A stretch of DNA of 64,000 nt, taken from positions 60,785 to 124,784 of the forward strand of contig JAOADG010000004.1 of assembly GCA_026417415.1 (NCBI GenBank). The letters are read 5' to 3'. Made by a program: the position numbers and the translations under genes. This document shows, piece by piece, positions 16,860 through 25,857 of this stretch; position 1 is the stretch's first letter, and each line of letters starts with the position of its first letter. Origin of the DNA: a bacterium (GTDB lineage Bacteria > Electryoneota > JAOADG01). The notes under the pieces were generated by a model that made no database searches, was not told the origin of the DNA, and saw only the letters and a program-made list of their open reading frames with translations.

Positions 16860-18465
16860 AGAGATAAACAACGAAAAAAATGAATCTGAAACCAATAAGG
16901 AGGAAACTCAAAGGAACACAAACGAAGCACAGAATGAACAATTATACTCAGAAGAAATAGATAGCAACACTACGGCCAATGATAGAGAAATTCAGAGTCA
17001 AACGTCTGAAGAATCAAGTAGTGTTCCTGATTTGACACCGGTAAAACCGCAGTTTGAATTGCCATCGTATCTGACAGGTCAATTGTCGGAAAAACCACCA
17101 GAAAAGAAATCCATAGAAACTGAGAAAACACCTACACCGAATGTGGTTTTTCCGCCCGGCTTTACCCCTCAGGTCTCAATAGGTCCTATAGAGGGCCATC
17201 CATTAGAAGGGTTTGGCAAAAAGAAAATCCAACAACCTGAGCTGTTTGAGTTGGAGCCAGCGAGTTCTCCCAATACAACGGAACAACAAAAGGAAGAACA
17301 GGAAACGGCTTTTCAAGAAGAACAATTCACCCTAACCACCACGTCAAGCGATGAAATTGCTGACCATTTGGATGCTACACAAGAATCGGTGTCAGAAACA
17401 GAAACGATTCAAATAAAACCTGAATTTGAAGAGTATCCTATAGATTCTGAAACGATTAGCCAAGAACAGTTTGAATCTCCAATCAAAGAAGAATTCACAG
17501 AACCAGAAGAAAAAGAACCGATTAAAACAGTACCTACGTTAGCTTTTCGTAGTGACAAAACTGCAGAAAGTACTGAAAGTGGAAAAACCAACGGTCTTCA
17601 AACCGCAAAAACAGCACAAGCAACGAAGACGGGAACCACAAAAACCACTTCAGTTAAAGTGGATACCAAATCCCCTAAAACCGAAAAAGCGGATCAATCT
17701 CCATCACGTACAAAACCAAGAGAGGCCCCTGCGACGGTATCTTCTGCCTCAAGACAAGATCCAAACCAACTACGTGGTTCTACTCCAAGAAGTACTGCAG
17801 AGATAGGAAAAAATGAGGGTGTCATACGCAGCAATTTGAGCGGAAACGTGGGCGGCGGTCCATCGGATAAAAGCAAAACCACCTCACAACAACCTGCCTC
17901 TAAAGTCATGCAAAAAAAAGAGGTTAGACAAGATCGTTCCCGTGAAGAAAAAAGAGAGGTCCGACCTCGTGAAACAGAAGATATTTCGCTAGAAACTCTG
18001 AAAAGGCGAGTATCAGAATTGACACCTAAAGAACGAAAAATTTTAAATGAGATTTTATCCAATAAAAGAATTTCTCGCAATCTCAATGAAGTTCTCGAAA
18101 AGGATACTTTGGCAGCTGAAAAACTGTTTCAATGGTTTGGAAAAACTGTTTGGATTATCGTTTTTAGTTGTCTTATTATTGCTCTTGCTTTATATGGTTT
18201 AGTATTAGGTGAAGGGAAGTTGACGAGATTATCGTTATGGATTGCAGGGACTTTAGGTGTGATATGGATGTTGGTGATTACGGCAGGTTTAAGAGCGTTG
18301 ATGATTCGAGAAGTGACGAAAGCAAAACTCGAATTTGAGGAAAAATTAAAATTAGAGCTTAATGTTCGTGCAATTACAGAACGGTTGAATAGTGAAATTG
18401 CACCGAGAATCCCTGAAATGATGAGTGCAATAAAGAAGATTTTGGAGAAGGTGTCTAATCGATAG
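16828..18465 (+). CDS. Low-complexity, membrane-anchored protein of unknown function
   Basis: 545 residues from the ATG at 16828 (GGGAG upstream at 16812-16817; an in-frame TTG at 16804 is the alternative). Residues 1-380 are strongly biased to E, T, S, K, Q and P with no obvious fold, at first acidic, then basic from about 250. A short helical domain, ETLKRRVSELTPKERKILNEIL (about 392), precedes two membrane helices (about 440-465 and 472-495) and a C-terminal amphipathic helix (500-545). It overlaps recX and is followed by an intrinsic terminator, making it the last gene of the thpR-recA-recX unit. A cytoplasmic disordered arm held at the membrane is likely; the function is unknown. Confidence 0.6.
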   Translation: MWEETNKKKDEEINNEKNESETNKEETQRNTNEAQNEQLYSEEIDSNTTANDREIQSQTSEESSSVPDLTPVKPQFELPSYLTGQLSEKPPEKKSIETEKTPTPNVVFPPGFTPQVSIGPIEGHPLEGFGKKKIQQPELFELEPASSPNTTEQQKEEQETAFQEEQFTLTTTSSDEIADHLDATQESVSETETIQIKPEFEEYPIDSETISQEQFESPIKEEFTEPEEKEPIKTVPTLAFRSDKTAESTESGKTNGLQTAKTAQATKTGTTKTTSVKVDTKSPKTEKADQSPSRTKPREAPATVSSASRQDPNQLRGSTPRSTAEIGKNEGVIRSNLSGNVGGGPSDKSKTTSQQPASKVMQKKEVRQDRSREEKREVRPRETEDISLETLKRRVSELTPKERKILNEILSNKRISRNLNEVLEKDTLAAEKLFQWFGKTVWIIVFSCLIIALALYGLVLGEGKLTRLSLWIAGTLGVIWMLVITAGLRALMIREVTKAKLEFEEKLKLELNVRAITERLNSEIAPRIPEMMSAIKKILEKVSNR

Positions 18466-18473
18466 TAGATCAA

Positions 18474-18500
18474 AAAGGCGGACCATCAAAGTCCGCCTTT
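18474..18500. terminator. Bidirectional intrinsic terminator
   Basis: Perfect 10-bp inverted repeat AAAGGCGGAC / GTCCGCCTTT (18474-18483, 18491-18500) with a 7-nt loop, A-rich on the left and T-rich on the right. It separates the recX operon from the convergent cytochrome gene. Confidence 0.85.
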
Positions 18501-18515
18501 CGAATTTATCTAAAA

Positions 18516-18875
18516 TTAATAGGGCTTGCCGGTCCCAATACCGGGAGCATTGCCACGGATCCACTGATTGATTTTAATGCGATCCGCTTCCGATAAGAAG
18601 ATGCCCATATCATTTTTGGGGGGCATTTTTTGATTAACGATCACGACTTTATAAATCTTCCAAATGTTCTTTCTTATCTGGTCTGGATCTTTCAAACTCA
18701 AGTTTTTTCTAATCATTGAGCCACCATGGCACTCAATACAACTAGCTTCAAAAATGGGACGTATATCTTCTTCCCACGTTAATTTGGTTTCTGCGTAAGG
18801 TGGTTTCGTACTACAGCCAACAAGAAAGAAAAAAGTGAAAAAAGCAATCACTGTTGTAAGATGAATTAGAAACAT
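18516..18875 (-). CDS. Small c-type cytochrome lipoprotein
   Basis: 119 residues from the ATG at 18875, which has AAGGGG with about 7-nt spacing; a longer frame from 18914 is rejected. Lipoprotein signal peptide with lipobox LVGC (Cys near 22), then one heme-attachment motif CIECH (about 46-50) and KMPP (about 84), whose methionine is the probable sixth heme ligand. A single-heme periplasmic or outer-membrane electron carrier is predicted. The pattern IRPIFEASCIECHGG resembles the PSCyt-type cytochromes of environmental bacteria. No partner oxidase or reductase is adjacent. Confidence 0.8.
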   Translation of the reverse strand: MFLIHLTTVIAFFTFFFLVGCSTKPPYAETKLTWEEDIRPIFEASCIECHGGSMIRKNLSLKDPDQIRKNIWKIYKVVIVNQKMPPKNDMGIFLSEADRIKINQWIRGNAPGIGTGKPY

Positions 18876-19001
18876 AGATGACCCCTTTGCTTCCTTAACC
18901 AATAAAGTAATCAAACAAAAATAGAAAGAAAAATCGTACTTGAATCTGTAAATTTGAAAAAATTATTCAAACACTTTGTTATTCATTGATAATCATCGTG
19001 A

Positions 19002-22000
19002 ATGGAATTAATTAATTTTTTACTTCCAAAACTCAATAGTCCATCCCTTCAACGTATTGTAGAACGTTCGTTACGTGGGTTTAGCACCATCGTAAAAGCA
19101 GAGCCACTCTCTTTTCCATCCATTATCGCTGCCCTATTGGTTCAACAAAGTCAGTTTCGTTCTTGTAAAAAAATCATTCTCGTAGCAGAAAATCGGTTGG
19201 AAGCAGATGCCATCCACGACGATGCAAATGCTTTACTTGGAAAAAACGTGTTTTTGGTATCTCAAAGAGAAGCATTCCCGGGAGATGTATTAGGTGCGCC
19301 AGATAATGAGAAAAGCGAACGTGCGATTGCTTTACAAGCGTTCTACCAGCCAGATGAAAAGCATGTTCCTGCATTATTTGTTATGCCTGCAGTGGTGCTA
19401 CTTGAAGGGATATCAAAACCTGAACCTCCAATCCGTTTTCAAGTAGGTGATTTATTAGATCCGGAAGAACTATCTGAAACTCTTGTCAAAGCAGGATTTG
19501 ATAGACAAACCACAGCAACTGAACCAGCTGAATTTGCAAGACGCGGTGGAATCTTTGATATCTATGGTTGGGGACAGAACCAGATAGTAAGAATCGAGTT
19601 GGATGATATTGTGATTGAATCCATTCGTTTTGTAGATCCGATTACTCAACGATCGATTCAAGAAGTGAATGCAGCATCCATTCTCATTAACGATCCTACT
19701 CAATCCAGCAACGAATTTTTGTTGGATCAAATCAATCCTAACGAGGCCATATTCATTTTTTCAGATTTTACTAACATTCATTTCACTTGGCAAGATTGGG
19801 AAAAATCTGTTCAAGAGAGAGAGGATCTTGAACTTCCACCCTATCTTTCCGTAGAAGAGGTGTATAGTAAACTGAAACATTACACCAAAGTTCTATTTGC
19901 TCCATTAGAGTTGGATAAACAGATTTTCCAGAATTTAATCAACGGCGAAGAGATCCAAGAAGTAAAAATTCCTTATCAACCACTGGGCTACTACCGAGGC
20001 GATTTAGAAACTCTTGAAGGGCAATATCGAAATTCAAAAAAGCAAGGATGGAATTGCGTTCTTTTATGTGATACTGAGAGACAAAGAGAGCGTCTATACG
20101 ATTTATTTGAGGAAAAAGAAAATAGTGTACTATCAGAAATTCCAATCGGTATTCCCTCTATCCATCATGGATTTCATTTACTGGATTCCAAATTAGTCGT
20201 TTACACAGAACATCAGATATTTGGGAGAACAAGGAGAAGAGGTAGGTACAAACAATTTATACCATCAAAAACAGAGATGAAATCCATTGAAGGAATTCGT
20301 CGTGGTGACTATGTAGTGCACATTGATCATGGAATTGGTCGTTTTGAGGGATTAGAAAAGGTTAGAATTTTAGATAGTGAACAAGAGTGTTTTCGAATTG
20401 TATTTGCGGGTGGTGTATCGGTGTTGGTACGAATGGAAAATTTTTCCAAAATACAGTTGTACCGCTCCGAAGATCCCAACCCTCCATTATCCAGAATTGG
20501 CGGTTCTGAATGGGCAAATGCTAGAACGCGTGCAAAGCGTATGGCAAACGAAATGGCAAAACAGATTATTAATCTGTATGCCAATCGTGCGATTGTTCAA
20601 AGGCCACCTTTACCGCCGGATGGTGCTACTCAACACGAATTTGAAATATCTTTTGAATACGAAGAAACACCCGATCAATTAACTGCTACAGAAGAAATTA
20701 AAGCCGATTTACAAAAAGAACAACCGATGGATAGGTTATTAATTGGTGATGTGGGATTCGGAAAAACTGAAGTTGCTATGCGAGCAGCATGGAAAGTCGT
20801 ACAAGAAAATAAACAAGTTGCTGTCATCTGTCCTACCACAGTTTTGGCTGCTCAACATGGAAATACATTTCGTGAACGATTTCGTTTCACAGGTGCAAAC
20901 ATTGAAGTACTCTCCAGATTTACTTACCCAAAGGATGTAAAAAGAATTTTAGAAGAGTTAAAGCAGGGAAAAATTGATATTCTGATTGGAACGCATCGTT
21001 TGTTAAGTAAAGATGTACAATTTAAAAATCTTGGTTTATTGATTATTGATGAAGAACATAAATTTGGTGTACGCCATAAAGATGAACTAAGAAAAAAACG
21101 TTTGGAAGTAGATGTACTAACATTGTCTGCCACACCCATACCGAGAACATTACAAATGGCAATATCCGGTGTGCGGGACGTTAGTTTCATTCGGACAGCG
21201 CCTGCGGAAAGATTACCGGTAGAAACAGAGGTAGTTGCATACGATGAAAGAATTATTAAAGAGGCCATTTTAAGAGAAATTTCAAGAGGAGGTCAAGTTT
21301 TCTTTGTCCACAATCGTATTGAAACCATGCCGCAAATGGTAGAAAAATTGAAGCAATTGCTTCCAAATGTTTCGTTTGCAATGGCTCATGCCAAACTACC
21401 TCCACATCAATTAGAAAAAATTATGTTGGACTTTATCCAAAACAAATATCATGTTCTTGTCAGTTCAATGATTATTGAATCTGGAATTGACTTGCCCAAT
21501 GTGAATACCTTAATTGTAAATCGTGCGGATCTACTTGGCTTGGCACAACTTTATCAATTGCGTGGAAGGATTGGGCGAAGCAATCGTCAGGCATATGCAT
21601 GGTTGTTGACACCACCAGAGTCAATCCTTTCAGGAAATGCAAGAAAACGGCTTCGGACTCTGCAAGAGTTTTCAAATTTAGGAACAGGTTATGAAATCGC
21701 TTTACGAGATTTAGAGATACGAGGTGCAGGGAATTTATTGGGTAAAGAACAATCCGGAATGATCACAGAAGTGGGTTTAGAACTTTATCTTGAAATGTTG
21801 GAAGAAGCCATACAACAAATTCGAGAAGAAAGCAAGATTGTTGCTCAGGAACTTGAGACCGAAAGTACTCCGATTCGAATAGAGTTTGCAGGAGATGCCT
21901 TTCTTTCTTCGGATTATATTGAAGACATTCAAGAACGTGTAGAAGTGTATCGTAGGTTGGAAAAAATGAATGAGAGAAATGAAGTATTGGATATTCAAGC

Positions 22001-22385
22001 AGAACTCAAAGATCGATATGGGAAAATTCCCAAAGAAACGGAACGTCTTTTAACAATTGTAAATTTGCGTATTCTTGCAAAGAAACTCAAAATCTCCACA
22101 ATAACAGTACAACGCAATTCTATATTACTGGTCGCAAATCTGGGAAATGTAGTTCCAACAGCACAAGATGAAAAAGTATTGGCTTGGATGAATCAATTCA
22201 AATCCATTTTAGATAGTAAAAATGCGTTTGTTGTTACTAAACCCTTTGGCATTCAGATATCTAAGACACTATCCCAAGATTTTGACGATTTTATCCAACG
22301 CACGATAAACGATTTATACTTTTGTTGCACATCAAGTCAAACGGATGCGGTTGTTCAAGAAATTGAAACAAAAGTTGTCCAATAG
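19002..22385 (+). CDS. mfd: Transcription-repair coupling factor Mfd
   Basis: 1127 residues, full length. Removes stalled RNA polymerase and recruits UvrA. Domains in order: UvrB-like N-terminal module (about 1-330; REAFPGD, RRGGIFDIYGW), RNA-polymerase-interaction/CarD-like domain (about 425-500; GDYVVHIDHGIGRFEGL), superfamily-2 translocase with Walker A GDVGFGKTE (about 581) and DEEH (about 682), SATPIPRTL, the RecG-like TRG region (RGRIGRSNRQAYAWLL) and the C-terminal UvrA-masking domain. No clear ribosome-binding site precedes the ATG. The next gene begins 8 bp later. Confidence 0.97.
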   Translation: MELINFLLPKLNSPSLQRIVERSLRGFSTIVKAEPLSFPSIIAALLVQQSQFRSCKKIILVAENRLEADAIHDDANALLGKNVFLVSQREAFPGDVLGAPDNEKSERAIALQAFYQPDEKHVPALFVMPAVVLLEGISKPEPPIRFQVGDLLDPEELSETLVKAGFDRQTTATEPAEFARRGGIFDIYGWGQNQIVRIELDDIVIESIRFVDPITQRSIQEVNAASILINDPTQSSNEFLLDQINPNEAIFIFSDFTNIHFTWQDWEKSVQEREDLELPPYLSVEEVYSKLKHYTKVLFAPLELDKQIFQNLINGEEIQEVKIPYQPLGYYRGDLETLEGQYRNSKKQGWNCVLLCDTERQRERLYDLFEEKENSVLSEIPIGIPSIHHGFHLLDSKLVVYTEHQIFGRTRRRGRYKQFIPSKTEMKSIEGIRRGDYVVHIDHGIGRFEGLEKVRILDSEQECFRIVFAGGVSVLVRMENFSKIQLYRSEDPNPPLSRIGGSEWANARTRAKRMANEMAKQIINLYANRAIVQRPPLPPDGATQHEFEISFEYEETPDQLTATEEIKADLQKEQPMDRLLIGDVGFGKTEVAMRAAWKVVQENKQVAVICPTTVLAAQHGNTFRERFRFTGANIEVLSRFTYPKDVKRILEELKQGKIDILIGTHRLLSKDVQFKNLGLLIIDEEHKFGVRHKDELRKKRLEVDVLTLSATPIPRTLQMAISGVRDVSFIRTAPAERLPVETEVVAYDERIIKEAILREISRGGQVFFVHNRIETMPQMVEKLKQLLPNVSFAMAHAKLPPHQLEKIMLDFIQNKYHVLVSSMIIESGIDLPNVNTLIVNRADLLGLAQLYQLRGRIGRSNRQAYAWLLTPPESILSGNARKRLRTLQEFSNLGTGYEIALRDLEIRGAGNLLGKEQSGMITEVGLELYLEMLEEAIQQIREESKIVAQELETESTPIRIEFAGDAFLSSDYIEDIQERVEVYRRLEKMNERNEVLDIQAELKDRYGKIPKETERLLTIVNLRILAKKLKISTITVQRNSILLVANLGNVVPTAQDEKVLAWMNQFKSILDSKNAFVVTKPFGIQISKTLSQDFDDFIQRTINDLYFCCTSSQTDAVVQEIETKVVQ

Positions 22386-22393
22386 AATCCAAC

Positions 22394-23449
22394 ATGTTCT
22401 CTTCCGATCAACACATTCAAACGCTTGCTCAACTATTTAGGAATTATTTTCAATACTTGCCTACTTCAGTAGTTCAATTGAAAGGAGATGCGTCTGCCAG
22501 AACTTTATATCGGATGCAACATCGCAATCAATCCGTGATAGGTGTATATGGTCCAGATGTTTACGAAAATCGTGCATTTATTGGTTTTACAAAATCTTTT
22601 TTACAATGTGGTTTTCCTGTCCCTCAAATTTATACTGTTTCAAAAAACGAATTGTATTACCTAGAAGAAGATTTGGGTGATGTCACACTCTATAACCTTG
22701 TGCAACAAGTAAAACCGTCTATTTATACTCACCCTGACCCACAATACCTTCGTAGGCATTATGTTGATGCCATTGAATACCTCATTCAATTTCAAACCGA
22801 ATTGGTTCATTGGATAAATTGGGAACTTTGTTACCAAACAAAAGTATTTGATGAAACGGCTTGGGAAACCGATATCAACAACTTTCTTTTCTATTTTATA
22901 AAATCTTTCTACACTTCGGATGATAATGAATGTGAAGCAATGAAAAAGGAGTTAATTCTACTCTATTCTTATCTCAGAAAAAATTCATTAGAATACTTTT
23001 TGTACAGAGATTTTCAATCAAGAAACATTATGGTAACCGGAAAAGGATTGTATTTTATTGATTACCAATCTGCACGTAAAGGGGCATTGCCTTATGATTT
23101 GGCCGCTTTACTCTATGATGCACGTGCAAATTTATCAAATGATTTTAGAGAAGAGTTAAAAGATTTTTATACGGATAAAATTTCGTCAAAAATTGCACAA
23201 TCTGAGTGGAAAAAAATTAAGGAATCGTTTCCCTTTTACGCGATAATCCGTATTCTTCAAGCATTGGGCAGTTATGGACGAAATGCAAAGATTCATAAGA
23301 AAAAAGAGTATCTTGAATCCGTTCCGTTTGCACTTGCCAATTTAGTTTCAATCCTACAAAAACATTCATACCAAACATTGTTTCCAATTCTATGGAAATT
23401 CGTTCAAAACGGATTCACTCCACTGCATAGGTTAGAAAAAGAGATATAG
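22394..23449 (+). CDS. Phosphotransferase, probable N-acetylmuramate/N-acetylglucosamine kinase (AmgK-like)
   Basis: 351 residues with the aminoglycoside-phosphotransferase fold. The catalytic loop is LYRDFQSRNIM (about 207-217, catalytic Asp with Tyr in place of the usual His two residues before it) and the metal-binding segment is FIDYQSARKG (about 225). Its gene lies 2 bp before a RapZ-C/MurU-like nucleotidyltransferase, the order of the amgK-murU salvage pair that phosphorylates MurNAc at C1 and then makes UDP-MurNAc, bypassing MurA. That role is inferred from context; a generic sugar or choline kinase is the alternative. Confidence 0.65.
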   Translation: MFSSDQHIQTLAQLFRNYFQYLPTSVVQLKGDASARTLYRMQHRNQSVIGVYGPDVYENRAFIGFTKSFLQCGFPVPQIYTVSKNELYYLEEDLGDVTLYNLVQQVKPSIYTHPDPQYLRRHYVDAIEYLIQFQTELVHWINWELCYQTKVFDETAWETDINNFLFYFIKSFYTSDDNECEAMKKELILLYSYLRKNSLEYFLYRDFQSRNIMVTGKGLYFIDYQSARKGALPYDLAALLYDARANLSNDFREELKDFYTDKISSKIAQSEWKKIKESFPFYAIIRILQALGSYGRNAKIHKKKEYLESVPFALANLVSILQKHSYQTLFPILWKFVQNGFTPLHRLEKEI

Positions 23450-23451
23450 CA

Positions 23452-24600
23452 ATGCTACAAGATCTGCTTATCCGCATTTATAGTTTTAGTTATCACAACC
23501 AACATTTGAAATTGTTTGATCCTGCAGGGAATGGGGGTGGTTTTGTTTTTGATTGTCGTGCTTTACCTAATCCACATAGAGATGAACGGTTGCGTCATCA
23601 AACGGGAATAGATGAACCAGTTCAGCGATTTATGCTTTCGTATAGAGAGACCAACCAATTTCTAAACCACTCCTTTCAACTTATTCTTCAAACGATTGAG
23701 AATTTCAAAGGACGTGGATTTCAACACCTGCAAGTTGCCTTTGGTTGTACAGGGGGTAGGCACCGTTCTGTATTTTGTGCTGAGTGGTTGTCAAAAGCAT
23801 TGAAAGAACAAGGGTATCATACAAAAACGGTTCATTGGGAATTGGAACAAACTGAGGTTCAGTATCGTAAACGTCGTGGCATGATCTTGGCTGCTGGCTT
23901 TGGAACACGGTTGTTACCACTCACGTCCTCTACTCCAAAAGCATTGATTCAAGTTGACTCCAAAACTATGTTGGATTGGACAGTTGAGGCATTATCTCAA
24001 GCAGGTTGTACCGAGATCGTGATAAATACACATCATCATAGAGAAATGGTTTACCAATGGTGGAAAAACGCAAAATTTCCAAATGTTTCAATGGAACTGT
24101 CCATTGAACCAGAAATTTTAGGGACTTGTGGCGGAATACGAAAAGCACTTCCATACCTACACTCTCCCAACCCAGTAATCATTCATAATTGTGATATATG
24201 GACGGACTATCCACTTCATGAACTATTTTCCAAGATAGAAAACCAATTTGACCCTTCATTATATGCTGTATTAGTGGTATCCGAAAGACCATCTTCCAGT
24301 TATTTTTTAGTTAATGATAATTATGAAATATGTGGAATTTCTATAAAAGAAAAAGTTTTCCAAATACGCCCCCTTGAAAGCGAGTGGAAGGAGTTTGCAT
24401 TTTCAGGCATCCATTTCTTGTACCCACAAGCATTGGAGCAAATGGTCGCTTCCACTCATTTTAACATTATTGATTTATATATTGATTGGATCAAGCAAGG
24501 TAAAAAAATTCAAGTGCTCCCTGTGAATGGAAATTGGTTTGATATGGGAACATTTGAGAAGTTAGAAACATTAAAACAGTTTTTACAGTCAAGAAAGTAA
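23452..24600 (+). CDS. RapZ C-terminal domain fused to MurU-like sugar-1-phosphate nucleotidyltransferase
   Basis: 382 residues. Residues 1-140 match the RapZ C-terminal domain: FDCRALPNPHRDERLR, TGIDEPVQ, FGCTGGRHRSV and a final HWELE. In Escherichia coli this domain binds glucosamine-6-phosphate and small RNAs. From residue 144 a complete nucleotidyltransferase begins: MILAAGFGTRLLPLTSSTPK, then GTCGGIRKAL and NCDIWTDY with the metal-binding Asp, ending with NWFDMGTFEKL. The frame is continuous, and the internal ATG at 23881 has no ribosome-binding site. The predicted product uridylylates MurNAc-1-phosphate made by the kinase 2 bp upstream, with the RapZ domain as a likely amino-sugar sensor. 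Confidence 0.75.
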   Translation: MLQDLLIRIYSFSYHNQHLKLFDPAGNGGGFVFDCRALPNPHRDERLRHQTGIDEPVQRFMLSYRETNQFLNHSFQLILQTIENFKGRGFQHLQVAFGCTGGRHRSVFCAEWLSKALKEQGYHTKTVHWELEQTEVQYRKRRGMILAAGFGTRLLPLTSSTPKALIQVDSKTMLDWTVEALSQAGCTEIVINTHHHREMVYQWWKNAKFPNVSMELSIEPEILGTCGGIRKALPYLHSPNPVIIHNCDIWTDYPLHELFSKIENQFDPSLYAVLVVSERPSSSYFLVNDNYEICGISIKEKVFQIRPLESEWKEFAFSGIHFLYPQALEQMVASTHFNIIDLYIDWIKQGKKIQVLPVNGNWFDMGTFEKLETLKQFLQSRK

Positions 24601-24630
24601 AAAAACGGTGTGTTTCACACCGTTTTTTAC
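24601..24630. terminator. Intrinsic terminator
   Basis: 12-bp inverted repeat AAAAACGGTGTG / CACACCGTTTTT (24601-24612, 24616-24627) with a TTT loop and a T-rich end, starting directly after the stop codon. It serves the mfd-amgK-murU direction and probably the convergent TolB-like gene too. Confidence 0.88.
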
Positions 24631-24647
24631 TGTAATTCAGCAACTTT

Positions 24648-25694
24648 TTATTCTACCCAATCCGCAATAAATACATTTGTTTCACCAGGTTTTGAATGAA
24701 ACCGATTCGAACAAAAGACCAATTTTTTCCCATCCTTGGTAAACATTGGAAAGCCATCAAATTCATTGTGATAGGTTATACGTTTTAAGCCGCTACCATC
24801 TATATTGATCATATATAACTCAAAATTTCTTGGACTATCCATATTTGAACTAAAAATGATCCGTTTTCCATCTGGATGGAAAAAGGGAGCAAAGTTTGCA
24901 GCACCATTATTGGTCACCTGTCGTATATTTTTCCCATCTGCATCACATACAAATAGCTCTAATCGAGTCGGTCGCACCAATCCACTTTCTACCAATTCTT
25001 GATAATCTGCCAATTCTTTTTCTGTTTTTGGACGACTTGCACGAAAGACCAATTTTTTTCCATCCCAAGAGAAAAAAGCACCACCATCATAACCTTTTTC
25101 ATGAGTAATTCGTGTAACGTTGGAACCATCCAAATTCATGGTATAAAGTTCGGGATCACCATCTCTTGTAGAGGTGAAGACGATTTTATCCCCTTGGGGG
25201 GATACAGTTGCCTCGGCATCATAGCCCTTAACATTGGTTAACGGTTTAAGATTACTACCATCCGATTTTGCTACAAAAATATCAAAAGAGTCATACAGCT
25301 TCCATACATACCCTTTTGTACGATCTGGGGTTGGAGGACATTTTGGGTCATACAAATGTGTAGAAGAATATAGAATTAAACTATCACCGGGTAGAAAATA
25401 AGCACAAGTTGTCCGACCTAAACCGGTTGAAACCATCTTTTTATTAGAACCATCTACATCCATAGTGAAAATCTGATCACATTGAAGGTCGCCCACGGTT
25501 GCCTGAAAAATTAATTGGTTTTCTGAAAAAGAAAAGTATGCTTCTGCGTTTTCTCCCCCGTTGGTCAGCATTCTTATATTTTTTAAGTGCTGCTCTTCTG
25601 GAAATCGATAGGTATCTAAAATTAGATCTTCAGCACAAGCAACTTGTGAAATCACAATGTAAGCAAACCAAAGGAAAAATAGATTCAATTTCAT
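24648..25694 (-). CDS. Secreted TolB-like beta-propeller protein (PD40 repeats)
   Basis: 348 residues with a signal peptide (about 1-21, cleavage near ACAED). At least five PD40/WD40-like TolB repeats are visible, each with a pattern like PQGDKIVFTSTRDGD...LYTMNLDGSN or PDGKRIIFSSN. The strands would close into a six-bladed periplasmic propeller. There is no Pal or Tol gene nearby, so it is probably a stand-alone propeller rather than the TolB of a Tol-Pal system. Cysteines at about 75, 96 and 119 could form a disulfide. It stands alone between two terminator/promoter regions. Confidence 0.8.
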   Translation of the reverse strand: MKLNLFFLWFAYIVISQVACAEDLILDTYRFPEEQHLKNIRMLTNGGENAEAYFSFSENQLIFQATVGDLQCDQIFTMDVDGSNKKMVSTGLGRTTCAYFLPGDSLILYSSTHLYDPKCPPTPDRTKGYVWKLYDSFDIFVAKSDGSNLKPLTNVKGYDAEATVSPQGDKIVFTSTRDGDPELYTMNLDGSNVTRITHEKGYDGGAFFSWDGKKLVFRASRPKTEKELADYQELVESGLVRPTRLELFVCDADGKNIRQVTNNGAANFAPFFHPDGKRIIFSSNMDSPRNFELYMINIDGSGLKRITYHNEFDGFPMFTKDGKKLVFCSNRFHSKPGETNVFIADWVE

Positions 25695-25857
25695 AATTTA
25701 ACCCCGTAAAGTAAGAAAGTAAATGTAATCCAAAGCAAGGGATCAAGCAAGTGGTTGATTTTTTAAATAGGTATAGGAAATTATAGAAAACAAGTTATAC
25801 GATTTGGATAACGTAAATTGGATTTTTATATTGAGATAAATATAGAAGGAGGGCAAA

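Noticed and set aside
17694-18086. 130-residue minus-strand open frame opposite the low-complexity protein
   Set aside because: Its composition reflects the biased codons of the plus-strand gene; no start signal or motif.
24648-25694. TolB of a Tol-Pal system
   Set aside because: No tolQ, tolR, tolA or pal gene is adjacent and the N-terminal TolB domain is not evident; it is just a PD40 propeller.
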